Shown: positions 40,379 to 51,073, counted from the stretch's first letter. The stretch: DNA of 64,000 nt from Symbiodinium natans (GCA_905221605.1 CAJNDS010002180.1:1-64000); one strand, 5' to 3'. The notes: generated by a model not told the origin, from the sequence alone. Numbers and translations: made by a program.

Positions 40379-40449
40379 AAACCCTAAACCCTAAACCCTA
40401 AACCCTAAACCCTAAACCCTAAACCCTAAACCCTAAACCCTAAACCCTA
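40379..40449. repeat. CCCTAAA tract ending CCCTACAG
   Basis: About ten heptamers; the last, CCCTACAG, provides the acceptor of exon 4. It is inverted relative to the TTTAGGG tract at 40070-40131 in the same intron. Between them is a GTATACCTGCC/CTATACC-rich unique stretch (40140-40370). Confidence 0.95.
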
Positions 40450-40452
40450 CAG

Positions 40453-40542
40453 GGGTTCTCTGGAGTTTCCTTGAAGGACACGGCGGTAGCAGCCCGCCGC
40501 TTCCTCGCAACAACGCTGCGGCTCGACCTGACGACGACTTGG
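40453..40542 (+). CDS. Gene B exon 4
   Basis: Acceptor ACCCTACAG, donor TTGG^GTTGGA. In the frame set by exons 3 and 5 it reads VLWSFLEGHGGSSPPLPRNN, then AAARPDDDL. A second frame (FSGVSLKDTAVAARRFLATT) is also open but breaks the phase chain. Confidence 0.6.
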
Positions 40543-40574
40543 GTTGGACATTTTTTATGAGGTTTTAATAGGGT

Positions 40575-41098
40575 CCTTTACCCTAAACCTAAACCCTAAA
40601 CCCTAAACCCCAAACCCTAAACCCTAAACCCTAAACCCTAAACCCTAAACCCTAAACCCTAAACCCTTAACCCTAAACCCTAAACCCTAAACCCGGATCC
40701 CTAAACCCGAAACCCTAAACCCTAAACCCTAAACCCCAAACCCTAAACCCTAAACCCTAGAAGCCTTTTTGAACAGGGTTTTCTAAGAACAGTGGAGGTC
40801 CCTGAATCGGCATTTCCAGGGCACAGGCTACACTTTCGATGAGCGTGGGACAGGCGCCACCCCTCTTAGTAGGGAATGCGGAAGAATAGGGCCCTCGGTT
40901 TACCCTTGAAGGGATTATATAGGGTACCCTAAACCCTAAACCCTAAACCCTAAACCCTAAACCCTAAACCCTAAACCCTAAACCCTAAAGCCCAAACCCC
41001 AAACCCCAAACCCCAAACCCCAAACCCCAAACCCCAAACCCCAAACCCCAAACCCCAAACCCCAAACCCCAAACCCCAAACCCCAAACCCCAAACCCC
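40575..41098. repeat. CCCTAAA tracts switching to a CCCCAAA array
   Basis: 40575-40755 and 40928-40988 are CCCTAAA-type; 40989-41098 is about 16 uniform CCCCAAA heptamers. A unique segment (40760-40925) lies between and includes a family-like GGGTACCCT. Confidence 0.9.
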
Positions 41099-41117
41099 AC
41101 TAAGAATCAACCAGCAG

Positions 41118-41176
41118 GCACCACAGCTGAGTTCTTCGCGGCGAACCGTCCACTCAGCGAGATTCCTGCTTCGCAG
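41118..41176 (+). CDS. Gene B exon 5
   Basis: Acceptor AACCAGCAG. Two bases complete the codon from exon 4, then TTAEFFAANRPLSEIPASQ and CAG^GTCGTC, phase 0 out. Confidence 0.6.
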
Positions 41177-41891
41177 GTCGTCGATTTGGACCCATGATCC
41201 TGAAGGGTCCGATGCAGGTTTAGGGTTTCGGGTTTAGGGCTTAGGGCTTAGGGCTTAGGCGTTGGGGATTTTCAGCGTTTTGCCGTAGCAGCAAGACTGC
41301 GAAGAATCATCCGCCAGGACATTCAAACAGCATGTGTGGGTTCTTGTGAGTCTTGTGTTCGCCTGCTTCGGGTGAGGTTTGCAGACTTGGGTCCTACTTG
41401 GGTGGCTGCTCTCCAATGTACTCCAAAGTTCGGGTGGTTGCATGCACGGTCAGAAGTACCGCGAACTACGCTATCATCAGTCTCTCTCTCTCTCTCCATC
41501 TCCTTCAGTTGCCCTTCTTCTGACCTTGGCTATCCCAAGCCCTAAAAACCTAAACCTTAAGCCTCTCCCTAAACCCGAGTGAGAGCGGCCCAACATGAAA
41601 TGTCAACGACCCCACATGGGGCAGCCCCTGTTCTTTCAAACGTGTGCAGAGTCGGAGAGAGACCACTCTACTTTATGGGATTTAACCATAAACGCTAAAC
41701 CCTAAATCCTAAACCCTGCACATCCCGAAGCCCCACACCCAGACCCCACAACTTCCATGCCTTAGTCACTGAATCCGCTAATCCGTTGCGGGGATTCCGC
41801 GCATGTGACGGCAAGTCGCTGAGGGGTAGGGTTTAGGGTTGAGGGTTGAGATTCCAGGTTTTAGGGCTGAGGCATCAGTTTCGAAGCCCAG

Positions 41892-41957
41892 AAGAGAACT
41901 GCCCCACTCAAAGATCACAAGGAGGTGCTCAAGGCTTGTCTCCGGACTCGCATGGGG
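41892..41957 (+). CDS. Gene B exon 6
   Basis: 22 codons, GAAGCCCAG acceptor and GGG^GTGGTC donor, phase 0/0; reads KRTAPLKDHKEVLKACLRTR. Joins in frame to exon 5. The intron before it (41177-41891) has TTTAGGG units near its start, CT-rich sequence and no strong exon. Confidence 0.6.
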
Positions 41958-42266
41958 GTGGTCCCTTCACAGTTCTACTATAATAATCCCCCAAAACCCT
42001 GTTCTAACTATTCAGGCCCCTAAACCCTACACCCCCTTCGTCACTCACAGCTACCTATGAACCACTCCGCGTGTATGAACCACCTTAAGCCCTCAACCCT
42101 CTGATCCACGAGTTATCGAGTTCAAAGCCACAAAACCCTAAAACCCAACCAAAACTTCAACCCTAAATCCGACCTCTTAAGCCATTCCCCCTAAGCCAGG
42201 GGCTTAGGGTTTAGGGTTTAGGGTTTAGGGTCCTTTCGCCCATGGCGCGCAATGCAACGCCTTCAG

Positions 42267-42350
42267 CAGCTCGCGTCTCGCGGCACACGCTGGTCCTTAT
42301 GGCGCCCGGGCACCGCCAGGCCGGGCCACCCAAGAATGAAGAGAGAATGA
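42267..42350 (+). CDS. Gene B, possible terminal exon
   Basis: Acceptor ACGCCTTCAG, phase 0 reading QLASRGTRWSLWRPGTARPG and on to a TGA at 42348-42350. Another frame starting MARNATPSAARV is also open to a stop. Frame uncertain. Confidence 0.35.
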   Translation, partial: QLASRGTRWSLWRPGTARPGHPRMKRE

Positions 42351-43427
42351 AGCCCTAAGAAAATCGAACAAGTTTTAGGTTTAGGGTTTATGGTTTAGTG
42401 TTTAGGGTCTAGGGTTTTTCGAAAACATGTGAATACGTAATTACACAGGATTGAATAAGGACATAACTGAGCAAACGGAGAGTTTGAGCCGCGTTTTGGA
42501 GATTCAGTCTTTTTTCACAAGCTGGCCACAGGCTGTAACTACTGTATGGGGTACGCTAACCCTAAACCCTAAACCCCAAACCCCAAACCCCAAGCCCGAA
42601 ACCCTAAACCCTAAACCCTAAATCCTAACCCTAAACCCCAACCCTAAGCCCTAATCCCTAAACCCTAAGCCCTAAACCCTAAACCCCCACATCTTTTCGA
42701 TGCCTAGGAGTTTAAGGCAACGCCTGCGGTCGCGAACCACGACAGCCCCTAAGCCCTAGGCCGCCGCAACGGGATCCCCTTACTTCTCCAAAGCCCTAAG
42801 CCCAAAATCGGGTTTAGGGTTTAGGGCTTAGACCCCAACATCCCCGGGAGCTCCGAAGGGGAAAGATCTCCACCGATCGGCATCATGGAACACCTAAAAA
42901 GGCCAGAACATCCCAAGATGTTCTCCAAAGCCCTCAAAAAGCCTCGTTCAGAACGAGTGTGTTTATGAAAAGACCCCATCCCCAATGCTCTCCAAAAAGC
43001 CCCCAAAAAGAGCCCCCCCAAAACCCCCAAAAAAGGCCCCCAAGAAACCGCATTGAAAAAAAAACAGAAGCCTGAGACCCGACAGCCCTGAGGTTCTCCG
43101 GGGCCGCGGAGAGCCCTTTCCCGGCTATTGCCCAGCTCAGGAGCTCGAGGGACCATCTGCCCCTTGGCAAGGGTTTGGGGTTCAGGGTTTAGGGTTTAGG
43201 GTTTGGGGTTCAGGGGTTCGGGTTCAGGGTTTAGGGTGTAGGGATTAGGGTTTAGGGCTTTGGGTTCAGGGTTTACGGCCGGTTTAGTAGGGTAGTATGA
43301 AGCCTCCTCGATGATTGATCCCAAACCCAAAACCCTAGAGGCCCTAGACCCCACATCCTAAACCCTACGCCCCAAACCCTAAACCCTTAACCCTAAACCC
43401 CAAACCCGAAACCCTAAACCCGCTCAG
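42351..43427. other. Spacer between genes B and C
   Basis: Variant CCCTAAA and TTTAGGG units (42540-42690, 43170-43290, 43330-43420), a unique 42370-42540 segment and a CCCCAAAA-rich segment (42990-43060). No exon supported. Confidence 0.5.
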
Positions 43428-43478
43428 GTCCTACTTCATAAGCTCCCGCGACAAGCTGGGGCCTGCGGAGGCACCCGG
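43428..43478 (+). CDS. Gene C, candidate exon
   Basis: CCCGCTCAG acceptor, CGG^GTCAGC donor, 17 codons in phase 0 (VLLHKLPRQAGACGGTR); another frame (RSYFISSRDKLGPAEA) is open too. Gene C is a working name for exons between here and 57597. Confidence 0.4.
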
Positions 43479-43529
43479 GTCAGCTTCGTCACACATTGAA
43501 GCCCTGAACCCAGAGCTCTGAAGACCTGA

Positions 43530-43808
43530 ATAAACCCTAAACCCTAAACCCTAAACCCTAAACCCCAAACCCCAGACCCCAAACCCCAAACCCCAAACCC
43601 TAAACCCTAAACCCTAGACCCTAAACCCTAAGCCCTAAACCCTAACGTCGAAACCCTGTATAAGCCCTAGACCCTGAACCTTATAGAAGCTCTAAACTCG
43701 AAACCCTAAACCCTAAACCCTAAACCCTAAACCCTAAACCCTAAACCCTAAACCCTAAACCCTAAACCCTAAACCCTAAACCCTAAACCCTAAACCCTAA
43801 ACCCTAAC
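43530..43808. repeat. CCCTAAA tract with an internal duplication
   Basis: Mostly perfect heptamers at 43700-43806. A unique segment of about 45 bp (CTAACGTCGAAACCC to GAAGCTCTAAACTCGAAACC) occurs at about 43643-43708 and again at 43804-43858, so a block including the array was duplicated. Confidence 0.85.
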
Positions 43809-44240
43809 GTCGAAACCCCTAGACCCTGAACCTTATAGAAGCTCTAAACTCGAAACCCCAAGCCCTGCCCGTGCCCTCGACTTCAAGGCCCAAGCCGGTT
43901 TCTGGTGAGAGGTCCGAGTTGGGCTTGGGGTTTTGTAAGGTTTAACCCCTAGTTTAGGGTTTAGGGTTTAGGGTTTAGGTTTTGGGCGCAGAGGTCTAGC
44001 TTCTTTTCTGTCGGGCTAGATAATTTCGGGCTTTGGGCATCCTACGTCCAAGATCCTGCAGCCCGAAACCTTCGGGTTTAGCGTTTTTCAGCACCCCACA
44101 TGACCTCAAACCCTAAACCCCAAACGGCCAGCCCTAAACCCTAAACCCCCAAACCTTGAACCCAAACCATAAACAAACCCCAAACCCGAAACCTTATCCT
44201 AAACCCTACGCCCCAAACCAGAAACCCTAAACACCCTAAG

Positions 44241-44322
44241 TCGTGCCTGGAGGTCTGCTACTTGCTCAAAAGCCTATGGCACCAGGCGGCGTGGCTCAAG
44301 TCTCAGGGCCCCCTCCAAAAAG
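44241..44322 (+). CDS. Gene C, candidate exon
   Basis: The acceptor is a CCCTAAG unit and the donor AAAG^GTAGTT; reads SCLEVCYLLKSLWHQAAWLK, then SQGPLQK. Helical composition. A second frame is open, and only that one would pass phase 0 to the exon at 44844. Confidence 0.5.
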
Positions 44323-44843
44323 GTAGTTAGGGCAGGGCTTAGGGTTTAGGGTTTGGGGTTCAGGGTTTAGGGCTTGGGGTTTAGGGTTTAGTAGGGTCTG
44401 GGGTGTAGGGTTTGGGGTTTAGACTTTGAGGCAATAACGTTCCAAGGGTGTAGGGTAACCCTGAGCCCGGAGCGCATGGGACGATGCTTTACAACTTTCA
44501 GTGGTTCAGGGTAAGCCCTGGCCCTGAAGCCCGTAAGCACTCCATCCCGGATTGGCCGACCCCAAGTAGTTCGAGAGAACTAAGAAGCAGACTGTCTGGA
44601 CAACACCACCTAAGCCCCAAACCCGAGAAAAAAAGCAAGCCCTAAACCCCCTTGAGCCCTCAAGCCCCGGAACCCTCAATCCTAAACCCTTAAGCCCCTA
44701 AACCCGTAAACCCTCAAACCTAAACCCCAACCCCCCCTAAACCCCTCACACCCTAAATTCCCTAAATTTCCTATACCCCTAAACCGTCAACCCTGAACCC
44801 TAAACCCTGAACCCTGAACCCTAAACCCTAAACACTGAACCAG

Positions 44844-44939
44844 GTGGAGCTGGAACACGAAGGCGACCCCCTGTCCGCAAGGAAGGCGCTGTTCAACGAT
44901 CCCGACTTCATGGCCATCCTCAAGGCTGGCTTGTCTGGG
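44844..44939 (+). CDS. Gene C exon, start of a nine-exon phase chain
   Basis: 32 codons between TGAACCAG and GGG^GTTTAGGG, phase 0/0; reads VELEHEGDPLSARKALFNDP, then DFMAILKAGLSG. The donor is the first telomere-like unit. It starts nine exons (to 51617) that join in frame under GT-AG. Confidence 0.7.
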
Positions 44940-45452
44940 GTTTAGGGTTAAGGGTTTAGGGTTTAGGGTTTAAGCTTTAGGGTTTGGGTTTAGGGTTTAG
45001 GGTTTGGGGTCCTCAAGGTTGGCCTTGTTTGGGGGTTTTCAGGGCTTGTTTGGGGTTTAGGGCTGAGGGTTTAGGGTTTGTTTGTGGGGTTTAGGGTTTG
45101 TTTAGGGTTTGCGGTTCGTTTGGGGTTGAGGGTTTAGGGTTTAGGGTTTCAAGGCTTAGGGTGTAGTGTCGAAGCACGTATCTACAAGTTCTCAAGCACC
45201 TTGGTCTGTTGGGTTCTAAGCACTGAAATACCTTCAGCCCCAAACCCTAAACCCTAAACTCTAAGCCCCAGGCACTTCGGGTCCCTAATCCTCGAAGGGC
45301 AGCTAGGGTCCCTTAAGTATGGTCCCTTAGCTCCTTTAAAGGAATCTGATGTATAGGGCCCTTGGGTTGTATAGGGTAAGGGGTACATAAAGGGTTCCCT
45401 TGTACGGGCCAGATGACCATGTGACTACCCGCATCCTGCCCCCTTGACGAAG

Positions 45453-45538
45453 GATGTGCTCTTCAAGCTGGATCGGTACGCGGCGCGCGAATTGCCGGAG
45501 CTGGTCTCCGTCTTGCATCACATGACTTGGAATCCCGG
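45453..45538 (+). CDS. Gene C exon, FAST/RAP-like helical repeat
   Basis: Acceptor CCTTGACGAAG, donor CCCGG^GTCGCT (CCCGG with GT at 45539). Reads DVLFKLDRYAARELPELVSV, then LHHMTWNP. The 'LF..L......LPELVSVLHHM.W' pattern resembles the repeats of FAST/RAP/OPR organelle RNA-binding proteins, and matches the next exon (LFKIVEPRLLHELPS). Family call is inference. Confidence 0.65.
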
Positions 45539-45699
45539 TCGCTGCACAAGCCCCAACAGGGATACAGAACAGGGTTTAGGGTTTGGGGTTTGGGATTGGG
45601 CGTTTGGGTTTAGGGTTTGGGGTTTGGGGTTTAGGGATAACGTAGATAGTAACCTGTATAGAAGTGGAGCTTTGTTCCCTTATCACGGCAACCGACTGA

Positions 45700-45812
45700 A
45701 ACTTGGAGGTTCATGGTGCTTCTTAACCAACAATAACTGTACTTTATAACTGTACTTATAGCCATATTCGGGGCACTTCAGGGGCTTATACTTCGGTCAT
45801 AAGTACAGCTCC
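45700..45812. repeat. Palindrome family 2 copy, partly decayed
   Basis: ACTTGGAGGTTCATGGTGCT, then TCTTAACCAACAATAACTGT, matches the foldback at 11155 (uninterrupted here); the right side CATAAGTACAG, CTCCAAGT is partial. It shows the form of the arm without the telomere-like insert. Confidence 0.7.
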
Positions 45813-46323
45813 AAGTACACCCTGAACCCTGAAGCCTAAACCTTAATCCCTAAACCCTAAAACCCTAAACCCTAATGTTAACGTCGCTTTAATAACCCCC
45901 CCCCCCCAAAACTTGTTTTGGTCCCCGGGGTTTGGAGGGGTAGAAAAAAACGAGTGGGTGCCAATAATGCGGATTCTGGGGGTCTTGGGGGGGGTTAGCT
46001 GTCAGGGTCTGCTGTGCTTGGTCAATCTCAAACGAGATCTGCTTCTCTAGAGCCTCGGAGCTCGAAAAGTCTTCTCTGCAAGTAAAATTTCTGATTCCTG
46101 GCCGGCCAAATATTACTGTTGTCACCCCATTATTATTTTCACCGGACCCCCCTATATAGACTTGTTTAAACACATCGGCCCGAAAACCTCCCGTAATTGA
46201 AAGTAGTCTTCGGCTGAGCCCCTCTGGCCCGGCGAATATTACAGTTGCCACCCCATTTATAGATGTGAGGTTAACATTAAACCCTTTAACCAGTACCATG
46301 AACCTCCAAGCAAAGCAAGCCAG

Positions 46324-46381
46324 GAATGACAAGCAGCTGTTCAAGATCGTCGAGCCGCGCTTGCTGCACGAGCTGCCATCC
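46324..46381 (+). CDS. Gene C exon, helical repeat continued
   Basis: Acceptor GCAAGCCAG. One base completes the codon, then NDKQLFKIVEPRLLHELPS and TCC^GTGAGC. In frame with 45538 and 46643. Confidence 0.7.
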
Positions 46382-46642
46382 GTGAGCCTGGAAGAGACTG
46401 GCTTGGAATGCAGGGTTTAGGGTTTGGGGTTTTAAGGTTTAGGGTTTAGGGTTTAGGGTTTAGAGTTGGGGTTCAGGGTTAGGGTTTAGGGCTTAGGGTT
46501 TAGGGCTTAGGGTTTTGTGGTTTAGGGAACTGAACATGAAGCGACCATTTCAGGCTAGGGTTCGGGGTTTAAGGTTTAGGGTTCCAGGGTGTATCTCCTC
46601 ATTCGGGAGGCTTAGTTTATGAGTTCCTGACCAGCGACTCAG

Positions 46643-46752
46643 GACATCCCCCGCATCGCCGAGAGTTTCGTGGGCGTGGGATGTGGAAGCCGGATGCTGT
46701 TCCAAGAGATGATACACTTGAGCCTGGGCAGATATAGGTTCATGAGAATAGG
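46643..46752 (+). CDS. Gene C exon with a GTTTAGGG donor
   Basis: Acceptor CGACTCAG; reads DIPRIAESFVGVGCGSRMLF, then QEMIHLSL; open to ATAGG^GTTTAGGG. The 'D..RIAESF...G....LFQEM' pattern again fits FAST/RAP-type repeats. Confidence 0.6.
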
Positions 46753-46912
46753 GTTTAGGGTTTCGGGTGTGGGGATTAAGGTTTAGTGTCGAGGGGTTTA
46801 GGGTTTGGGGTTTAGGGTCGAGAGTCACAAGTACCATCCCCTTCCCTCCCCACCAATACGGGTTTTCTCAACAGTTACAACCACAACTCCCAAATCCCTA
46901 ACTCCTCAGCCC

Positions 46913-47075
46913 TGCATGTGGTCACTTCTTTGAGATATGGTGCCTTTTGGGGTGCTTAGTGTAAGGCTACCCAAAAGGGACCATAATTCAGAGCACTGAC
47001 CATACAACCCTCTATATAATCTATGTATATATATATATGTATGCATATATATATATACATATACATACATACACC
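46913..47075. repeat. Foldback (GGTGCCTTTTGGGG / CCAAAAGGGACCATA) plus AT microsatellite
   Basis: The arms around 46937-46990 are self-complementary and related to the ATGGTCC elements at 4378, 16936 and 17780. Followed by (TA)n/(ATAC)n at 47017-47075. Confidence 0.6.
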
Positions 47076-47603
47076 TTCTACCTAAGTAGCACCTACACAT
47101 GACCTCCCCAAAAAGGGTCCCTCCTTGAGTCCCTTAGTCATGATGACCCGAAGCCAATGCGATTCTCTTGTCCGCCTTCGAAGTTCCAAGGCATGAAGCC
47201 GCCTCAGCCTCAGACCCTAAACCGTAAACCCCAAACCCCAAACCCCAAACCCCAAACCCTAAACCCTAAACCCTAAACCCTAAACCCTAAACCTTAAACC
47301 CTAAACCCTAGACCCAAGACCCTGAACCCCAAACCCTAAACCCTTCTTAACCCCTTAAAAAGTCCAAACCCGGAAGCCTAAACCCTCCCTAAGACCCCCA
47401 AAGTCCTGAACCTCACCGACCCTTACAAGCCCTCAGCCCTAAAGCCTCTAAACCCTCGAACCCTCAAACCCTCAAACCCCAACCCTAAACCCTGCACCCT
47501 ACAAAGTTCAGGGTTTAGGGTTTAGGGTTTTGGGTTTAGGGTAAGGCCTCTAAACCCTCAAGCCCCTCCAAAAAAACCGCCCCAGAGCCACCTGAGCCCT
47601 CAG

Positions 47604-47662
47604 GAGCCTCCAGGCAGCGCGACACTTCACTCCCCAGCAGGCGGGCAGTTCTCCAAACGATG
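47604..47662 (+). CDS. Gene C exon
   Basis: Acceptor GAGCCCTCAG. One base completes the codon, then SLQAARHFTPQQAGSSPND; donor GATG^GTTGGG. 'HFTPQQA' is a typical helix-turn in FAST/RAP-like repeats. In frame on both sides. Confidence 0.55.
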
Positions 47663-47689
47663 GTTGGGGTTGAGGGTTCAGGGTTGAGG

Positions 47690-47755
47690 GTTGAGGGTTG
47701 AGGGTGGAGGGTGGAGGGTGGAGGGTGGAGGGTGGAGGGTTGAGGGTGGAGTGGC
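47690..47755. repeat. GGGTTGA/GGGTGGA variant array
   Basis: About nine heptamers of GGGTTGA then GGGTGGA, a local variant array following the exon at 47604. Confidence 0.85.
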
Positions 47756-47825
47756 GAGGACCCAGAGCAGGCCCCTACTTCCCCGTTTGTTTTTTAGGGT
47801 TTAGCTTCCCTTATATAACCACCCT

Positions 47826-48048
47826 TTAGCCCTAAACCCTAAACCCTAAACCCCACACCCTAAACCCCAAACCCTAAACCCTACACCCTAAACCCCAAAC
47901 CCTAAACCCCAAACCCCAAACCCTAAACCCTAAACCCTAAACCCGAAGCCCGAAGCCCGCAGCCCGAAACCCTAAACCCTACACCCTAAACCCTAAACCC
48001 CAACCCCCAAACCCTAAACCCCAAACCCCTAAACCCTAAACCCTAAAC
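47826..48048. repeat. Mixed CCCTAAA/CCCCAAA/CCCTACA tract
   Basis: About 30 C-strand units of several variants preceding the exon at 48067; inverted relative to the TTTAGGG tract that follows it (48123-48208). Confidence 0.9.
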
Positions 48049-48066
48049 TACTCCTTGGGGTGCTAG

Positions 48067-48122
48067 GTGGCTTCCCTGGTGGCCTCCTTCTCGAAGTCGC
48101 CCTACAAGCCGAAGGCGAGCGG
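48067..48122 (+). CDS. Gene C exon with a GTTTAGGG donor, two frames open
   Basis: Acceptor GGTGCTAG, donor CGG^GTTTAGGG. The frame that keeps the phase chain reads GFPGGLLLEVALQAEGER; the other, VASLVASFSKSPYKPKAS, looks more like a FAST-type helix. Unresolved. Confidence 0.5.
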
Positions 48123-48867
48123 GTTTAGGGTTTAGGGTTTAGGGTTTTAGGGTTTAGGGTTTAGGGTTTAGGGTTTAGGGTGTAGGGTTTAGGGTTTAGG
48201 GTTTAAGAAGCAGAGCTTCTTTTTGTTCAGGGCTGCTTGGGGTTTAGGGTTTAGGGTTTCAGGGTTTAGGGTTTTGGGGTTTAGGGTTTTAGAGTTTTAG
48301 GGTTTCAGGGTTTTAGGGTTTTAGGGTTTAGGTTCTAGGGTGCTTAGGGTTCGGGATAACTTAGGATGATTTTCTTGAAAGCTGCTTCGGGCTTGTGATG
48401 GTGTCTTCGGGGATTCTGAGGGCTTGTTCGGGGGTCTCGGTCGGAGGGTGTGATGACGCCACGGGAACCCTAAACCCCCTAAACCCCCCCAACTCCTAAA
48501 CCCCTTAAACCCTCTAAACCCTCTAAACCCTCTAAACCCTCTAAACCCTCTAAATCCTTTGAACCCTCTAAACCACCCTAAACCCTCTAAACCCTCTAAC
48601 ACTTAAGCCCTAAACCTTAATCGCCAAAACGTAAACCCTAAACCCTAAAACCTAAGGGAGGCTGAGGCTCCTGCTTTCGCGAGCCCTTCTGCTGCCTTTT
48701 CAGGGGGTTGAGGGCTTGGGGTTTAGAGGTTTCGGGTTTGGGGTTTGGGGTTGAAAGGGGTTTCGGGTTCAACCTTTTCGGGTGTAGGCGTTTCGGGCCA
48801 TTCAGGGTCTTAGGTTTCGGGGTCCGAGTTCAACGTTTAAGGTGAGCTTTTGGTGTTCTTTTTGCAG

Positions 48868-48930
48868 TAGCTTTTGCCGCAGCTGCGGCTGCACAAGCCC
48901 TTTTGCTGAGCGCGCCTTGAAATTCCGGCT
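48868..48930 (+). CDS. Doubtful exon
   Basis: A good acceptor (TTCTTTTTGCAG) but no convincing donor; one frame reads AFAAAAAAQALLLSAP then stop. It is not needed by the phase chain. Confidence 0.2.
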
Positions 48931-49093
48931 CCGAGCTTAGACCCTAGAGCTCAAACCCCTAGCTTGAGAAGCCCAAGCCCTAAACCCTACCCAAACCCCT
49001 AAGCCTTAAACCTTAAACCTACCCTAGGTTCCGCTATTCAATCCAGGAAGCCAAAACCCTACGCCCTAAACCCTACACCGTAAACCTCCGGAG

Positions 49094-49198
49094 GCATTCT
49101 TGATGAGTTTCTGCCCGACCGTGGCCGCCAACCTGCATCATTTCGATGCCTTGCAGCTCACGAGAGTGGTCGTCGCGTACTCGGAATGGCCCGGGGAG
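49094..49198 (+). CDS. Gene C exon, helical repeat
   Basis: 35 codons, CCTCCGGAG acceptor and GAG^GTCTCC donor, phase 0/0. Reads AFLMSFCPTVAANLHHFDAL, then QLTRVVVAYSEWPGE. 'F...L......LTRVVVAYSE' is a strong FAST/RAP-like repeat pattern. Best single exon call in the window. Confidence 0.75.
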
Positions 49199-49369
49199 GT
49201 CTCCACAGATGCTCGGCTGGCCATGGTGATTGAACTCATCCCACGAACTTAGTGGAAACCCCAAGAAAATAAATACTAGACACCTTGAAAAGCCCTCAAA
49301 AAAGTGCTTGAAACTTGAAATCCTAAACCCTAAGCCCCAAACCCTCAACCCGAAGCTCTAAACCCTAAA

Positions 49370-49470
49370 CCCTAAACCCTAAACCCTAAACCCGAAACCC
49401 GAAACCCTAAACCCTAAACCCTAAACCCTAAACCCTAAACCCTAAACCCTAAACCCTAAACCCTAAACCC
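49370..49470. repeat. CCCTAAA tract
   Basis: About 14 heptamers directly before the exon at 49476; the last unit becomes CCCTCGAG, the acceptor. Confidence 0.95.
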
Positions 49471-49475
49471 TCGAG

Positions 49476-49544
49476 GACTTCATGGAGCAAGTCATGGAGG
49501 TGCTCTGCTTTGGGAGCGAGGCCATGACCCTCCAGGAGAGGGGG
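49476..49544 (+). CDS. Gene C exon
   Basis: 23 codons, CCCTCGAG acceptor and GGG^GTGTGG donor, phase 0/0; reads DFMEQVMEVLCFGSEAMTLQ. In frame with 49198 and 51544. TTTAGGG units follow from 49575. Confidence 0.7.
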
Positions 49545-49916
49545 GTGTGGAAAGGCTCTTTCTTTCTAAGGGTTAAGTGTTTAGGGTTAGGGTTTAGGGT
49601 TTTAGGGTTTTAGGGTTTAGGGTTTAGGGTTTAGGGTTTAGGTTTAGGGTTTAGGGTTAGGGTTGGGCCCATGAAGGGCAGCCAAGCTTGAGTTGGGGGT
49701 ATGTTTTGTGGGGGCTGTATTGGGGGATTTGGAAGGGCTGGAGGTTTCGGGACTGACTCCCTGGACACGGAAGCTGTAAGGCTTTCAGGTTTAGGGTTTA
49801 GGGTTTAGGGTTTAGCGGGGGGTCTGCGTTAAGGATCTTTCGCGTTAAGGGTCAGCGGGCTGAGGGTTGGGGTTAGGGCCTGAAGGGTGAAATCTTCGTC
49901 CTCCTCTTTCGTGCTG

Positions 49917-50051
49917 AGCCCTAAACCCTAAACCCTAAACCCTAAACCCTAAACCCTAAACCCTAAACCCTAAACCCTAAACCCTAAACCCTAAACCCTA
50001 AACCCTAAACCCTAAACCCTAAACCCTAAACCCTAAACCCTAAACCCTAAA
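49917..50051. repeat. CCCTAAA tract
   Basis: About 19 perfect C-strand heptamers inside the long intron 49545-51543. Confidence 0.95.
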
Positions 50052-50237
50052 CATTCGCGCTTGGGTTCGCAGGATTTGTGCCTTGCACTCAGGCAAGCCT
50101 GCCAGGGCCGTGTGTACAAGTAGCCCACACAAGGTCCGATTAGAGGCTTATAATACACGAGTTCGGGTTCAGGGTTTAGGGTTTTTTCTTCATGGGTTAT
50201 TTGTATACATGTATTTTCATTTTTTAATACACATTTC

Positions 50238-50730
50238 TTCGTTATATTATTATTATCACTATTATTATTACTACTATTATTCTTACTACTATTATTACTA
50301 CCATTATTATTATTATTTTTACTATTATTACTATCATTATTGTTATTGTTTCTTTTATTATTTTTTATTACTGTTATTATTGCTATTATTATTATTATTG
50401 TTGTTATTATTATTTTATTATTTTTTATTACTATTATGAGTATTATTGTTGTTTTTTATTCTTTTATTACTATGATTATTACTATTTTAATTATTAGTAG
50501 CATTATTATTCTCATTATTATTATTATCATCATCATTATTATCATTACCACTATGTGATTCTTGCTATTGTTATTACTACGATTATTTTTGCTACTATTT
50601 TTTGGTATTATTATTTTTATTACTCCTATTATTTTTTTACTATATTTATTACTATTATGGTAATAATAGTAGTAATAACAATAATTAGTATTATTACCAT
50701 TATTATTATTATTATTATTATCATCATCAT

Positions 50731-50768
<38 letters not shown>
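50238..50768. repeat. AT-rich (TTA)n-type microsatellite region
   Basis: About 530 bp of imperfect TTA/TAC trinucleotides ending in (TA)n at 50735-50768. The tyrosine/leucine/isoleucine-rich ORFs here are artefacts. Sharp base-composition contrast with its surroundings. Confidence 0.95.
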
Positions 50769-50771
<3 letters not shown>

Positions 50772-50974
50772 CTTTTTTTTTTTTTAGGGTTGCGGGGGGT
50801 TCTGGTTAAGGCTGGGGCATTGTGTGTCGATCTGTGCACAGCCCTCTGCGCATCATGCTGGCGTTCGCGGCTTTGTTTCAGGGTTTAGGGTTTAGGGTTG
50901 AGGGTTTCGGGTTTAGGGTGTGCAGCCACACGCCCCGAGGCACCAAGGCCTAAAGCAGCCCTGAACCCTGAACG

Positions 50975-51073
50975 TTGGGATGTTCCCCCTTCTACTAAGT
51001 CCTTAATGGGGATTATCATAGGGGGTACTTTAATCCCTATGAAGGACTGTTAGTATAAGGGGAAACATCCCAA
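50975..51073. repeat. Palindrome family 1, copy e, best preserved
   Basis: 99 bp. TTGGGATGTTCCCCCTTCTA to TAAGGGGAAACATCCCAA, nearly complementary end to end around an ATAGGGGGTACTTTAATCCC centre. Confidence 0.85.

Noticed and set aside
50083-50839. Tyrosine/leucine/isoleucine-rich ORFs
   Set aside because: They follow the TTA/TAC microsatellite in several frames and on both strands.
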